A DNA stretch of 43,326 nucleotides. Origin: Candidatus Aminicenantota bacterium (lineage in GTDB: Bacteria; Acidobacteriota; Aminicenantia; Aminicenantales; UBA4085). A program made the position numbers and the translations under genes. How positions within the stretch are numbered: the first letter of the stretch is position 1; each line of letters begins with the position of its first letter. The notes beneath the pieces are model-generated. The model saw only the letters and a list, made by a program, of their open reading frames with translations. It had not been told where the DNA came from and searched no databases. The stretch lies in assembly GCA_003141555.1 (NCBI GenBank), contig PLMN01000022.1, positions 53,215 through 96,540 on the forward strand, read 5' to 3'. Of the stretch, positions 24,527-32,053 are shown in pieces.

Positions 24527-26224
24527 ATGGTCAGCCACGACATTCTGATCGTCGGAGGAGGCCTGGCCGGCTTGGCGGCGGCCCTGACCTCCGATCCGAA
24601 GCTCAAAGTGGCGGTCCTGTCGAAGGTCCACCCCGTCCGGTCGCATTCGATCTCCGCCCAGGGCGGGATCAACGCCGCCCTGGCCAACAACCCGAACGCC
24701 AAGGACGACACCTGGGAAAAACACGCCTTCGACACGATTAAGGGCAGCGACTACCTGGCCGACCAGGACGCCGTCGAGCTCATGTGCAAGCTGGCCATCC
24801 CGCTGATGTACGAGCTCGACCACATGGGCGTCCCGTTCAGCCGGTTCCCGGGCGGGGTCATCGCCCAGCGGCCCTTCGGCGGCGCGGGGTATCCGCGCAC
24901 CTGTTACGCCCAGGACCGGACGGGCCAGGTCCTGCTCCACACGCTGTACGAACAGTGCGTCAAGAAGGGCGTCGTCTTCTACGAGGAGGTCCTCGTCACC
25001 AGCCTTGTCGTCCGGGACGGCCGGTGCGTCGGGCTCGTGGCCTACGACATGGGCACGGGTGAAATCCGATCGTTCGCGGCCAAAGCCGTGATTTTCGGTA
25101 CGGGCGGCTACGGCCGGATCTTCAAGCTCTCGACCAACGCCTACATCAACTTCGGGAGCGGCATCGGGATGGCCTATCGAGCCGGGATCCCGATCAAGGA
25201 CCTGGAATTCGTCCAGTTCCATCCCACGGCCCTCTACGGCAAGAACATCCTGATCTCCGAGGCGGCCCGGGGCGAAGGCGGCTATCTGATCAACAACAAG
25301 GGCCGGCGCTTCATGGAGGACTATACCCCCACGGTCATGGAGCTCGCCCCGCGCGACATCGTCTCGCGCTCGATCACGACCGAGATCCTGAAAGGCAACG
25401 GCTTCGAGAACGCCTACGTCCACCTCGACCTCCGGCACCTCGGCCGGGAGAAGATCGAGAAGCGCCTGCCCGGGATCCAGGACATCTGCATCCACTTCGC
25501 CGGGCTCGATCCCGTCGACACGCCGATTCCCATCCAGCCGGCCCAGCATTACTCCATGGGCGGCATCGACGTCGACAAGGACTGCGCCTCGCCGGTCAAG
25601 GGTTTTTACGCCGCGGGCGAATGCGCCTGCGTCAGCGTCCACGGGGCCAACCGCCTCGGCGGAAACTCGCTCCTCGACGCGATCGTCTTCGGTAAGATCG
25701 CCGGCCTATCCGCCTCCCGATTCATCAACGAGGGAGGCTTCGCCGGCTCCAAGGACGCCGAGATCGACGGGGAGGCGGGGAGGCTCACCTCCGACTTCGA
25801 AGGCATCCGGAAGCGGGACAAGGGCCACAACGTCTATCGGCTCCTCAACGATCTCAAGATCCTGATGAGCGACAAGGCGGGCATCTACCGCGATGCGAAG
25901 CAGCTCCGGGAAGGCATCGACGGCCTGGGCCGCCTGCGCGAAGCGTACAAGGACGCCTGCATCTACGGCAGCTGCACCCGGTTCTGCCAGGAGTTCGTGA
26001 CCCTGGTCGAGTTCGATTACATGATGGACCTGGCTGAGGCCATCCTCCGCGGGGCCGATCTCCGCACCGAGACGCGCGGGTCGCACTTCCGGACGGACCA
26101 CCCCAAGCGGGACGACGAAAGCTGGTTGAAGCACACCCTGGCGGCCTACACGGAGAAGGGGCCGGTCTTCTCCTATCGGGCCGTGAACGTGGACAAATAC
26201 AAGCCCCAGGAACGGAAATACTGA
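24527..26224 (+). CDS. sdhA: Succinate dehydrogenase/fumarate reductase flavoprotein subunit
   Basis: Oxidises succinate to fumarate, or the reverse, with covalent FAD. The Rossmann start DILIVGGGLAGLAAAL (5-20) is followed by RSHSISAQGGINAAL, where His40 is the expected FAD-linked histidine. Substrate-side blocks include ISEAARGEGGYLINNKG and PAQHYSMGGIDVD. At 565 aa it is full length. It lies 3 bp after the anchor and 14 bp before sdhB. Direction of operation cannot be decided from sequence; the linked Rieske/cytochrome b favours succinate oxidation, the ferredoxin-dependent Kor genes also permit a reductive mode. Confidence 0.95.
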   Translation: MVSHDILIVGGGLAGLAAALTSDPKLKVAVLSKVHPVRSHSISAQGGINAALANNPNAKDDTWEKHAFDTIKGSDYLADQDAVELMCKLAIPLMYELDHMGVPFSRFPGGVIAQRPFGGAGYPRTCYAQDRTGQVLLHTLYEQCVKKGVVFYEEVLVTSLVVRDGRCVGLVAYDMGTGEIRSFAAKAVIFGTGGYGRIFKLSTNAYINFGSGIGMAYRAGIPIKDLEFVQFHPTALYGKNILISEAARGEGGYLINNKGRRFMEDYTPTVMELAPRDIVSRSITTEILKGNGFENAYVHLDLRHLGREKIEKRLPGIQDICIHFAGLDPVDTPIPIQPAQHYSMGGIDVDKDCASPVKGFYAAGECACVSVHGANRLGGNSLLDAIVFGKIAGLSASRFINEGGFAGSKDAEIDGEAGRLTSDFEGIRKRDKGHNVYRLLNDLKILMSDKAGIYRDAKQLREGIDGLGRLREAYKDACIYGSCTRFCQEFVTLVEFDYMMDLAEAILRGADLRTETRGSHFRTDHPKRDDESWLKHTLAAYTEKGPVFSYRAVNVDKYKPQERKY

Positions 26225-26238
26225 GGAGGGCGCCGACC

Positions 26239-26964
26239 ATGAGCACCATTTTCAAAATCCTCCGGTTCGACCCTCCCAAGGACGAGCAGCCCCATTTCCA
26301 GGAATATATTCATACGCCCAAGCCCGGGGACACGATGCTCGAAGTTCTCAAGGACATCCGGGACCAACAGGACCCCTCGCTCTCCTTCCGGTACAGCTGC
26401 CGCGAGGCGGTCTGCGGGTCGTGCGCCCTGACGATCAACGGCGAGATCGGCCTGGCTTGCAGGACCCAGTTCGAGGCCCTCAAGACGGACGTGGTCGTCA
26501 TCGAGCCCCTGCCCAACCTGGAGATCATCAAGGACCTGATCGTCGACTTCAAGCCCTTCTGGGACGCCTATAACTACATCCAGCCCTACCTCCAGCCGGA
26601 GGGGGAAGCCCCGCCCAAGGGCCACTGCGTCGACGAGAAGGACATGGAGGAGGTCTACCAGTTCATCACCTGCATCCTCTGCGGCAGCTGCTATGCCGCC
26701 TGCCCGGTCGCGACCCGCGACGGGCGCTACCTCGGCCCCGCGGCCCTGGCCAAGCTCTACCGGTTCGCCATCGACCCGCGCGATAAGCGGCCGTGGCCGG
26801 CCCTGGCCCGGGTCGACAATCCGACCGGCGTCTGGGGCTGCGACACGGTCTTCCGCTGCAACGACGTCTGCCCGAAGGAGGTCCGCCCGGCCGACGGCAT
26901 CGAAGGCCTCCGCCGGCGGATGGTCGTCGGCCGGACCAAACACCTTTTTGGACGGAAAAAATGA
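26239..26964 (+). CDS. sdhB: Succinate dehydrogenase/fumarate reductase iron-sulfur subunit
   Basis: A 241-aa electron-transfer subunit linking the flavin to the membrane quinone site. The [2Fe-2S] ligands are Cys54, Cys59, Cys62 and Cys74 (SCREAVCGSC). The second domain has Cys145, Cys148, Cys151 and Cys155 (CILCGSCYAACP), then Cys201, Cys207 and Cys211, which together bind [4Fe-4S] and a third cluster of the [3Fe-4S] type. The stop overlaps the Rieske start by 4 nt (ATGA). The normal order A-B is kept, but a Rieske protein follows instead of another SDH subunit. Confidence 0.95.
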   Translation: MSTIFKILRFDPPKDEQPHFQEYIHTPKPGDTMLEVLKDIRDQQDPSLSFRYSCREAVCGSCALTINGEIGLACRTQFEALKTDVVVIEPLPNLEIIKDLIVDFKPFWDAYNYIQPYLQPEGEAPPKGHCVDEKDMEEVYQFITCILCGSCYAACPVATRDGRYLGPAALAKLYRFAIDPRDKRPWPALARVDNPTGVWGCDTVFRCNDVCPKEVRPADGIEGLRRRMVVGRTKHLFGRKK

Positions 26965-27419
26965 GAATCGACAACGCCTATTTCACCCGCCGCAAGTTCC
27001 TCAATTCGATCCTCGGCGGCTGGCTGGGCACCCTGGCGGTGACCTTCGTCAGCCCCATCGTCAAGTTCGTCTGGCCGCCCTATAAGGAGCCGGACGAGGT
27101 TAAGCTCGCCTTCGCCGACTTCGCCGGGATGAAGCCCGGCGAGGTCAAGGGCTTCCCCTGGGGAGCCAAGCCCGGACTGCTCAAGCGGGCCGAGGACGGG
27201 AGCTTCATCGCTTTCATAGGCGTCTGCAGCCACCTCGACTGCAACGTGAGCTGGATGGCCGACAAGAAGAAGTTCTTCTGCGCCTGCCATGAGGGCTGGT
27301 ACGACGAGAACGGGATGAATATCGCCGGTCCGCCGCCCAAGCCGCTCCGCCGGCTCGAGACCTCGGTCGAGGGCGAGGACTTCTTCGTCCGGAAGCCGGG
27401 GGCGGGAGCGAAAGCATGA
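26961..27419 (+). CDS. Rieske [2Fe-2S] protein of a bc/b6f-type complex
   Basis: A 152-aa membrane-tethered Rieske subunit. The N-terminus has a Tat-like TRRKFL followed by one hydrophobic segment (about 14-38). The cluster-binding domain has CSHLDC (Cys89, His91, Cys94) and CACH (Cys107, Cys109, His110): the four Fe ligands and both disulfide cysteines of bc1/b6f Rieske proteins. It takes electrons from quinol at the Qo site of cytochrome b. The start is set by the ATGA overlap with sdhB; its own stop overlaps the cytochrome b start (ATGA). A longer upstream frame would lie inside sdhB. Confidence 0.93.
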   Translation: MRIDNAYFTRRKFLNSILGGWLGTLAVTFVSPIVKFVWPPYKEPDEVKLAFADFAGMKPGEVKGFPWGAKPGLLKRAEDGSFIAFIGVCSHLDCNVSWMADKKKFFCACHEGWYDENGMNIAGPPPKPLRRLETSVEGEDFFVRKPGAGAKA

Positions 27420-28486
27420 AGATCGACATGAAAAAAGTCGGGGCCTGGTTCGATGATCGGCTGGCGCTGACCCCCATCTTCAAGTACATGACCAAGAAAG
27501 AGGTCCCCCAGCACGAGCACTCGATCTGGTATTACACCGGGAGCTCGATCCTCCTCTTCCTGGCGATCCAGATCGTGACGGGGATCATGCTCGCCCTGTA
27601 TTACAAGCCCACCCTCGAGGGGGCCAACGACAGCGTCGGCCGGATCATGACCGACCTGCCCCTCGGCTGGCTCGTCCGCTCGATCCACAGCTGGTCGGCG
27701 ACGTTCATGATCGCCTTCGTCCTGACCCACCTCCTGGCCATCTGGTTCACGAAGTCCTACCGCAAGCCGCGGGAGGCGACGTGGATGACGGGGATGATGC
27801 TCCTCGTGGTGTCCATGGTCTTCGGATTCACCGGCTACCTCCTCCCGTGGGACGACCTGTCGCTCTCGGCGACCAAGGTCGGGACGAACATCCCCAACGC
27901 GATCCCCGTGGTCGGAAAGTGGGTGACCCAGTTCCTCCGCGGGGGCGACGACGTCACGGGCGACACCCTGACCCGCTTCTTCCTCTTCCACGTCTGCATC
28001 CTGCCGCTGGTCATCTTCGCCATCCTGGCCGTCCACATCCTCCTCGTCCAGAAGGAGGGGATGAGCGTCCCGCTCGAAGCCGAGGTCAAGAAGAAGAAGG
28101 TCCCGGCCCTCCCGTTCTGGCCGAACTTCATCCTCCGCGAGGTCATGATCTGGCTCGTCCTCCTCGGGACGCTCCTGACCGTGGCCCTCGTCTTCGCCCC
28201 GACCCTCGGTCCCTCGGCCGACATGATGGCCCCCGCGCCCGCCGGGGTGAAGCCGGAATGGTACTTCCTGTTCCTGTTTCAGACCCTCAAGATCTTTCCG
28301 GGCAACATGGGGCCCGTCACGGGCGAATTCGTGGCCGTGGTCCTGATCCTCGTGGCCATCGTGGCGATCTTCTTCCTCCCGTTCATCGACACCAAGCCCG
28401 AGGGGAAAAAGGGGAGGATCATCAACTACCTTGGGGTTTTGGGCCTGATCTACGCGATCGTGTTCAGCATATGGAGCCTGTTATGA
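27416..28486 (+). CDS. Cytochrome b of a Rieske/cytochrome b complex, b6-type heme spacing
   Basis: A 356-aa membrane protein joining the b6-like N-terminal half and a subunit-IV-like C-terminal half in one chain. Heme ligands are His91/His105 in helix B and His192/His207 in helix D. The second pair is 15 apart, as in cytochrome b6, not 14 as in mitochondrial cytochrome b. The Qo-site motif is PEWY at 280-283, and GYLLPWDDLSLSATKVGT is the cd-loop block. It oxidises quinol with the Rieske protein upstream. No cytochrome c1 or f gene follows; a small membrane protein does, overlapping by 4 nt. A second ATG at 27428 could be the true start. Confidence 0.93.
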   Translation: MKIDMKKVGAWFDDRLALTPIFKYMTKKEVPQHEHSIWYYTGSSILLFLAIQIVTGIMLALYYKPTLEGANDSVGRIMTDLPLGWLVRSIHSWSATFMIAFVLTHLLAIWFTKSYRKPREATWMTGMMLLVVSMVFGFTGYLLPWDDLSLSATKVGTNIPNAIPVVGKWVTQFLRGGDDVTGDTLTRFFLFHVCILPLVIFAILAVHILLVQKEGMSVPLEAEVKKKKVPALPFWPNFILREVMIWLVLLGTLLTVALVFAPTLGPSADMMAPAPAGVKPEWYFLFLFQTLKIFPGNMGPVTGEFVAVVLILVAIVAIFFLPFIDTKPEGKKGRIINYLGVLGLIYAIVFSIWSLL

Positions 28487-28911
28487 GAGGGATCCGCATC
28501 GTCATCCTCGTCGCGTTCGCGGCCCTCGTCCTTTCGCCCCTGACGGCGGCGGCCCAGGTCCCCTCGTCGCCGGCCGCGAAGGCGAGCATCGAAAAGGAGC
28601 TGTCCCAGACGCCGGCCGCGCCTCAGGAGGTCAAGCCCGAGACCCAGTCGGCCGCGCCGGCCCCCGCCGTGAAGCCGGCCAAGAAGGTCCCGGAAAAGCG
28701 GACCGAGACGATCGTGCCGGCGTTCTCGGGCATCAAGGAACGGACGGCCGTCTTCGTGTTCTACGTCTGGCTGTGGCTTTCGATCGTCGTCCTGATCTAC
28801 TTCCTCCGGCTGTGGGTCAAGGAATCCGACCGGGTATACCACGCGAAATATTACGAGCCGGACGAGAGCCCGCGCAAGGCCAACCCGATGCCTCCCACCC
28901 TGGGAGATTGA
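28483..28911 (+). CDS. Small exported/membrane protein linked to cytochrome b
   Basis: A 142-aa protein with no recognised family. It has an N-terminal signal segment (about 4-23, RIVILVAFAALVLSPLTAAA), an Ala/Pro/Lys-rich and probably disordered stretch (about 25-80), one transmembrane helix (about 88-108, FVFYVWLWLSIVVLIYFLRLW) and a charged C-terminal tail with Tyr/Pro (residues 115-142). Its ATG overlaps the cytochrome b stop (ATGA), so it is likely a supernumerary subunit or assembly factor of the Rieske/b complex. It has no CxxCH heme motif, so it is not a c-type cytochrome. Confidence 0.7.
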   Translation: MRGIRIVILVAFAALVLSPLTAAAQVPSSPAAKASIEKELSQTPAAPQEVKPETQSAAPAPAVKPAKKVPEKRTETIVPAFSGIKERTAVFVFYVWLWLSIVVLIYFLRLWVKESDRVYHAKYYEPDESPRKANPMPPTLGD

Positions 28912-28988
28912 GCGGGCCGCGGCCCGTCGCGTCCCGGAGAACGGAGAGGAAGCCGAGAGAGCATCATCTCATCTATGAAAGAGGACTC

Positions 28989-29240
28989 ATGGCCGAATTA
29001 CTCCAGAAGAAAAAAGGTCTCGGATCGGTCGTCATCAACGCGGAGCGGTGCAAGGGCTGCGGGTTCTGCGTGGAGTTCTGCCCGATGCGCTGCCTGGAGC
29101 TGTCCGAGCAATACAACGCCAAGGGATACCATCCTCCCGTGCTCTCCCTTCCGGAGAAGTGCACCGGATGCAACATGTGCGGGCTGGTCTGTCCGGACTT
29201 CGCCATCTACGGCTTCCTGTTCAAGAAGAAGCAAAAGTAG
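28989..29240 (+). CDS. korD: 2-oxoacid:ferredoxin oxidoreductase ferredoxin-like (delta) subunit
   Basis: An 83-aa protein with two [4Fe-4S] motifs, CKGCGFCVEFCP and CTGCNMCGLVCP, each of the CxxCxxCxxxCP form. It passes electrons from the TPP/Fe-S core to soluble ferredoxin. The start at 28989 follows AGAGGACTC; another in-frame ATG is absent close by. It stands at the head of the four kor genes (delta-alpha-beta-gamma), 9 bp before korA and 77 bp after the cytochrome b accessory gene. The gap includes GGGCCGCGGCCC, a palindrome of unknown role. Confidence 0.9.
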   Translation: MAELLQKKKGLGSVVINAERCKGCGFCVEFCPMRCLELSEQYNAKGYHPPVLSLPEKCTGCNMCGLVCPDFAIYGFLFKKKQK

Positions 29241-29249
29241 GAGACCGAC

Positions 29250-30410
29250 GTGAAAGCTGATCCGAAAGGCGTCATGACGGGCGCGTATTTCATCGACGGC
29301 GACCACGCCTGCGCCGAGGGGGCGATCGCCGCCGGTTGCCGGTTCGTGGCCGGCTACCCGATCACTCCCTCGACCGAAGTCGTGGAGCGCATCGCCGAGC
29401 GTTTCCCGCTGATCGGGGGGATGTTCATCCAGATGGAGGACGAGATCGCGTCCTCGATCGCCATCCAGGGCGGCGTCTGGGCCGGCAAGAAAGCCATGAC
29501 CGTGACGTCCGGCCCCGGGTTCTCCCTGATGATGGAGCATCTCGGCCTGGCGGCGATGACCGAGACTCCGTGCGTCTTCGTCGACGTCCAGCGCGCCGGT
29601 CCCTCAACCGGCCTCCCCACGCTCCCCGCCCAGGGCGACATGATGCAGGCCCGCTGGGGCTCGCATGGGGATTATGCCATCATCGCCCTCTGTCCCAACT
29701 CCCCCCAGGAATCGTTCAATCTGACGATCAAGGCCTTCAACCTCGCCGAACAGTATCGGGTGCCCGTCCTGCTGATGCTGGACGAGTGCGTAGGCCATAT
29801 GACCGAGCGGGTCGTCATTCCCCCGGCCGACCAGATCGAGATCACCCCCCGCCGCTATTGGGAAGGCCCGAAGGAGGACTTGCTGCTCTTCAAGGCGGAC
29901 AAGGACCTCGTGCCTCCCATGGTCAAGGCGGGCGACGGCTACAACATCCATGTCACCGGCCTGACCCACGACGAGCGCGGCTACCCGGACATGACCCCGG
30001 CCGCCCAGGAGAAGCTCGTCCGCCGCCTGGTGGACAAGATCCGGCTGAATGCGGACGCAATCGTCGAATACAAGGAAGATCAGGTGGAGGGGGCCGAGAT
30101 CGTGGTCGTGTCGTACGGCATCACCTCGCGCGTCGCGATCCCGGCGATCGAGCAGGCCCGGGCCGAGGGGATGAAGGTCGGCCACCTGCGTCTCATTACC
30201 GCCTGGCCGTTCCCCACGAAGCGGATCCGGGAGCTCTCGACCACGGTCCGGGGCTTCGTCGTGCCCGAGATCAACTTCGGCCAGATGGTCCGCGAGGTGG
30301 AGCGCTGGGTCGCCGGCCGGGCCCGGGTCCGGCTCGTGCCCCACGGCGGGGGTTCGGTCCACGACCCCAAAGACATCTACGCCGCCATCGCCTACGTGGG
30401 GAAGGGATAG
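29250..30410 (+). CDS. korA: 2-oxoacid:ferredoxin oxidoreductase alpha subunit (2-oxoglutarate type)
   Basis: A 386-aa subunit of the oxygen-sensitive enzyme that converts 2-oxoglutarate and CoA to succinyl-CoA, CO2 and reduced ferredoxin, or the reverse. The alpha signature YPITPSTEVVERIAE is present near residue 35, followed by the FIQMEDEIASSIAI substrate-side block and TSGPGFSLM. The start is a GTG at 29250, with GGAGACC upstream. The domain order and the separate alpha, beta, gamma and delta genes are typical of KorABCD. The oxoglutarate assignment is by similarity of the alpha/beta sequences and by SDH linkage; another oxoacid is possible. Confidence 0.88.
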   Translation: MKADPKGVMTGAYFIDGDHACAEGAIAAGCRFVAGYPITPSTEVVERIAERFPLIGGMFIQMEDEIASSIAIQGGVWAGKKAMTVTSGPGFSLMMEHLGLAAMTETPCVFVDVQRAGPSTGLPTLPAQGDMMQARWGSHGDYAIIALCPNSPQESFNLTIKAFNLAEQYRVPVLLMLDECVGHMTERVVIPPADQIEITPRRYWEGPKEDLLLFKADKDLVPPMVKAGDGYNIHVTGLTHDERGYPDMTPAAQEKLVRRLVDKIRLNADAIVEYKEDQVEGAEIVVVSYGITSRVAIPAIEQARAEGMKVGHLRLITAWPFPTKRIRELSTTVRGFVVPEINFGQMVREVERWVAGRARVRLVPHGGGSVHDPKDIYAAIAYVGKG

Positions 30411-30415
30411 CCGCC

Positions 30416-31291
30416 ATGACCGAAGAAACCATGGACACCGACATCAGCCTGCCCACCAATAGGGTGGAAGATTTCCTGCGCATGGAGCGCCTGCCCCACA
30501 TCTGGTGCCCCGGCTGCGGCATCGGGACGACGGTCAACTGCTTCGCCCACGCCCTCGATGCGAGCGGCCTCGACCTGAAGAAGGTCGCGATCGTCTCCGG
30601 CATCGGCTGCACCGGCCGCGTCGCGGGTTACATGAAGCTCGACTCGTTCCACACGACCCACGGCCGGGCGATCCCGTTCGCCACCGGCCTGAAGCTGGCC
30701 AATCCCGAGCTCAAGGTCGTCGTCTACAGCGGCGACGGCGATCTGACGGCCATCGGCGGCAACCATTTCATCCATGCCGCCCGGCGGAACGTGAACATGA
30801 CCGTGATCCTGATCAACAACTTCATCTACGGCATGACCGGCGGCCAGGTCGCGCCTACGACCCCCATCGGGGCCACGGCCTCGACGGCCCCCTACGGGAA
30901 CTTCGAGGAGCCGTTCAACCTGCCCTACCTCGCCGAGTCGTGCGGCGCGGTGTACGTCGCCCGCTGGACGTCCTTCCATGTCCGGCACGCGACCAAGGCC
31001 ATCAAGGACGCGCTCCTCAAGAAAGGCTTCTCCTTCGTCGAGATCATGGCCCCCTGCCCGACGCTCTACAGCCGGCGCAACCGCCTGGGCGATGGCCTCG
31101 ACCAGATGAAGTTCTACCGGGACAACAGCGAAATCCAGAACGGGGCCGACACGAAGACCGTCGGCCTGAGCTTCCAGGGCAAGATTGTCGTCGGCAAGTT
31201 CGTGGACAAGGAGAAGCCGACATACCTCGAATCGATGAACGCCTTCTATGCCCAAAAGCTCGGTGATCAGTTCACCCCTTACAAAGGATAA
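30416..31291 (+). CDS. korB: 2-oxoacid:ferredoxin oxidoreductase beta subunit
   Basis: A 291-aa TPP-binding subunit. IWCPGCGIGTTVNCF near residue 30 contains cluster-binding cysteines, GDGDLTAIGGNHFIHAARRN is the TPP-Mg motif, and NNFIYGMTGGQVAPTTP is the diagnostic family block. The start at 30416 is chosen by position 5 bp after the korA stop; a longer frame would overlap korA almost entirely. The enzyme makes or uses succinyl-CoA with CoA and ferredoxin together with KorA, C and D. Confidence 0.92.
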   Translation: MTEETMDTDISLPTNRVEDFLRMERLPHIWCPGCGIGTTVNCFAHALDASGLDLKKVAIVSGIGCTGRVAGYMKLDSFHTTHGRAIPFATGLKLANPELKVVVYSGDGDLTAIGGNHFIHAARRNVNMTVILINNFIYGMTGGQVAPTTPIGATASTAPYGNFEEPFNLPYLAESCGAVYVARWTSFHVRHATKAIKDALLKKGFSFVEIMAPCPTLYSRRNRLGDGLDQMKFYRDNSEIQNGADTKTVGLSFQGKIVVGKFVDKEKPTYLESMNAFYAQKLGDQFTPYKG

Positions 31292-31294
31292 GCC

Positions 31295-31843
31295 ATGGCC
31301 AGGACAGAGATCAAAATCGGCGGATTCGGCGGTCAGGGCATCATCCTGAGCGGGTATATCATCGGCCGGGCGGCGTCCATCTACGACGCCAAGTTCGCGA
31401 CCATGATCCAGGCCTTCGGCCCCGAGGCGCGGGGAAGCGCCTGCAGCGCCCAGATCGTTGTGGACGACCATGAGATCGCGTATCCTTACATCACCTCCCC
31501 CCGGATTATGGTCGTGATGTCGCAGGAGGCTTATACCAAGTTCTCGCCGGAGGTCGCCGAGGGCGGGATCCTGATCACCGAGGACGAACTGGTCAAGCCC
31601 CATAGCCTCCGCAAGGACCTGACCCACTATTCGATCCCGGCGACGCGCATCGCCGAGGAGCTGGGCCGGAAGATGGTCCTGAACATCGTCATGATGGGCT
31701 TCATGACGGCCGTCACCGGCCTCATCGGCGTCGAGGCCATGCGGAGCGCGGTGAAAGTCTCCGTGCCGCGCGGGACGGAGATGCTGAACTCCAACGCCTT
31801 CAACCGGGGCTACGAGTTCGGGCTCGGCCTCAAGCGGGCGTAG
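31295..31843 (+). CDS. korC: 2-oxoacid:ferredoxin oxidoreductase gamma subunit
   Basis: A 182-aa subunit beginning EIKIGGFGGQGIILSG, the hallmark of the gamma family, followed by MIQAFGPEARGSACSAQIV. It completes the KorDABC set, 3 bp after korB. The C-terminus is ordinary. After its stop comes a 210-bp gap with a REP-like inverted repeat and the terminator of the convergent gdhA; no separate terminator for the kor transcript is obvious. Confidence 0.92.
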   Translation: MARTEIKIGGFGGQGIILSGYIIGRAASIYDAKFATMIQAFGPEARGSACSAQIVVDDHEIAYPYITSPRIMVVMSQEAYTKFSPEVAEGGILITEDELVKPHSLRKDLTHYSIPATRIAEELGRKMVLNIVMMGFMTAVTGLIGVEAMRSAVKVSVPRGTEMLNSNAFNRGYEFGLGLKRA

Positions 31844-31865
31844 CTCGCGGCCGCGGAATCGAATC

Positions 31866-31940
31866 AATTGGTGACAGTAACCTGATTTCCGCATTTCGCA
31901 AATCCGGAAAATTCGGAAATCCAGTTACTGACACCAAATT
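31866..31940. repeat. REP-like inverted repeat downstream of korC
   Basis: GGTGACAGTAACCTGATTTCCG at 31870-31891 (22 bp) is matched by the inverse complement at 31914-31935 with 19 of 22 identities; AATT/AAATT flank both ends. The centre has two similar GGAAA-type units. A third, related piece (GTTACCTGAATTCAGG) follows near 31959. The pattern looks like a mobile or REP-type palindrome; no transposase is nearby. Confidence 0.6.
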
Positions 31941-31974
31941 AGAGAATTGCGCTGCCCGTTACCTGAATTCAGGC

Positions 31975-32012
31975 AAAAAAATACCGGCAGGGCTCACCCG
32001 AGCCCTGCCGGT
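31975..32012 (-). terminator. Rho-independent terminator of gdhA
   Basis: Perfect 13-bp stem: ACCGGCAGGGCTC (31983-31995) and GAGCCCTGCCGGT (32000-32012) with a 4-nt loop. On the minus strand it is followed by ATTTTTTTG (31974-31982). It lies 41 bp after the gdhA stop. Confidence 0.9.
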
Positions 32013-32053
32013 GTGAAAATCCGTCCTAAATCAGTCGAAGATCGGGTCCGGCG

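Noticed and set aside
28912-28988. A terminator between the cytochrome b accessory gene and korD (palindrome GGGCCGCGGCCC)
   Set aside because: There is no loop or T-run, and the following kor genes may belong to the same transcript.
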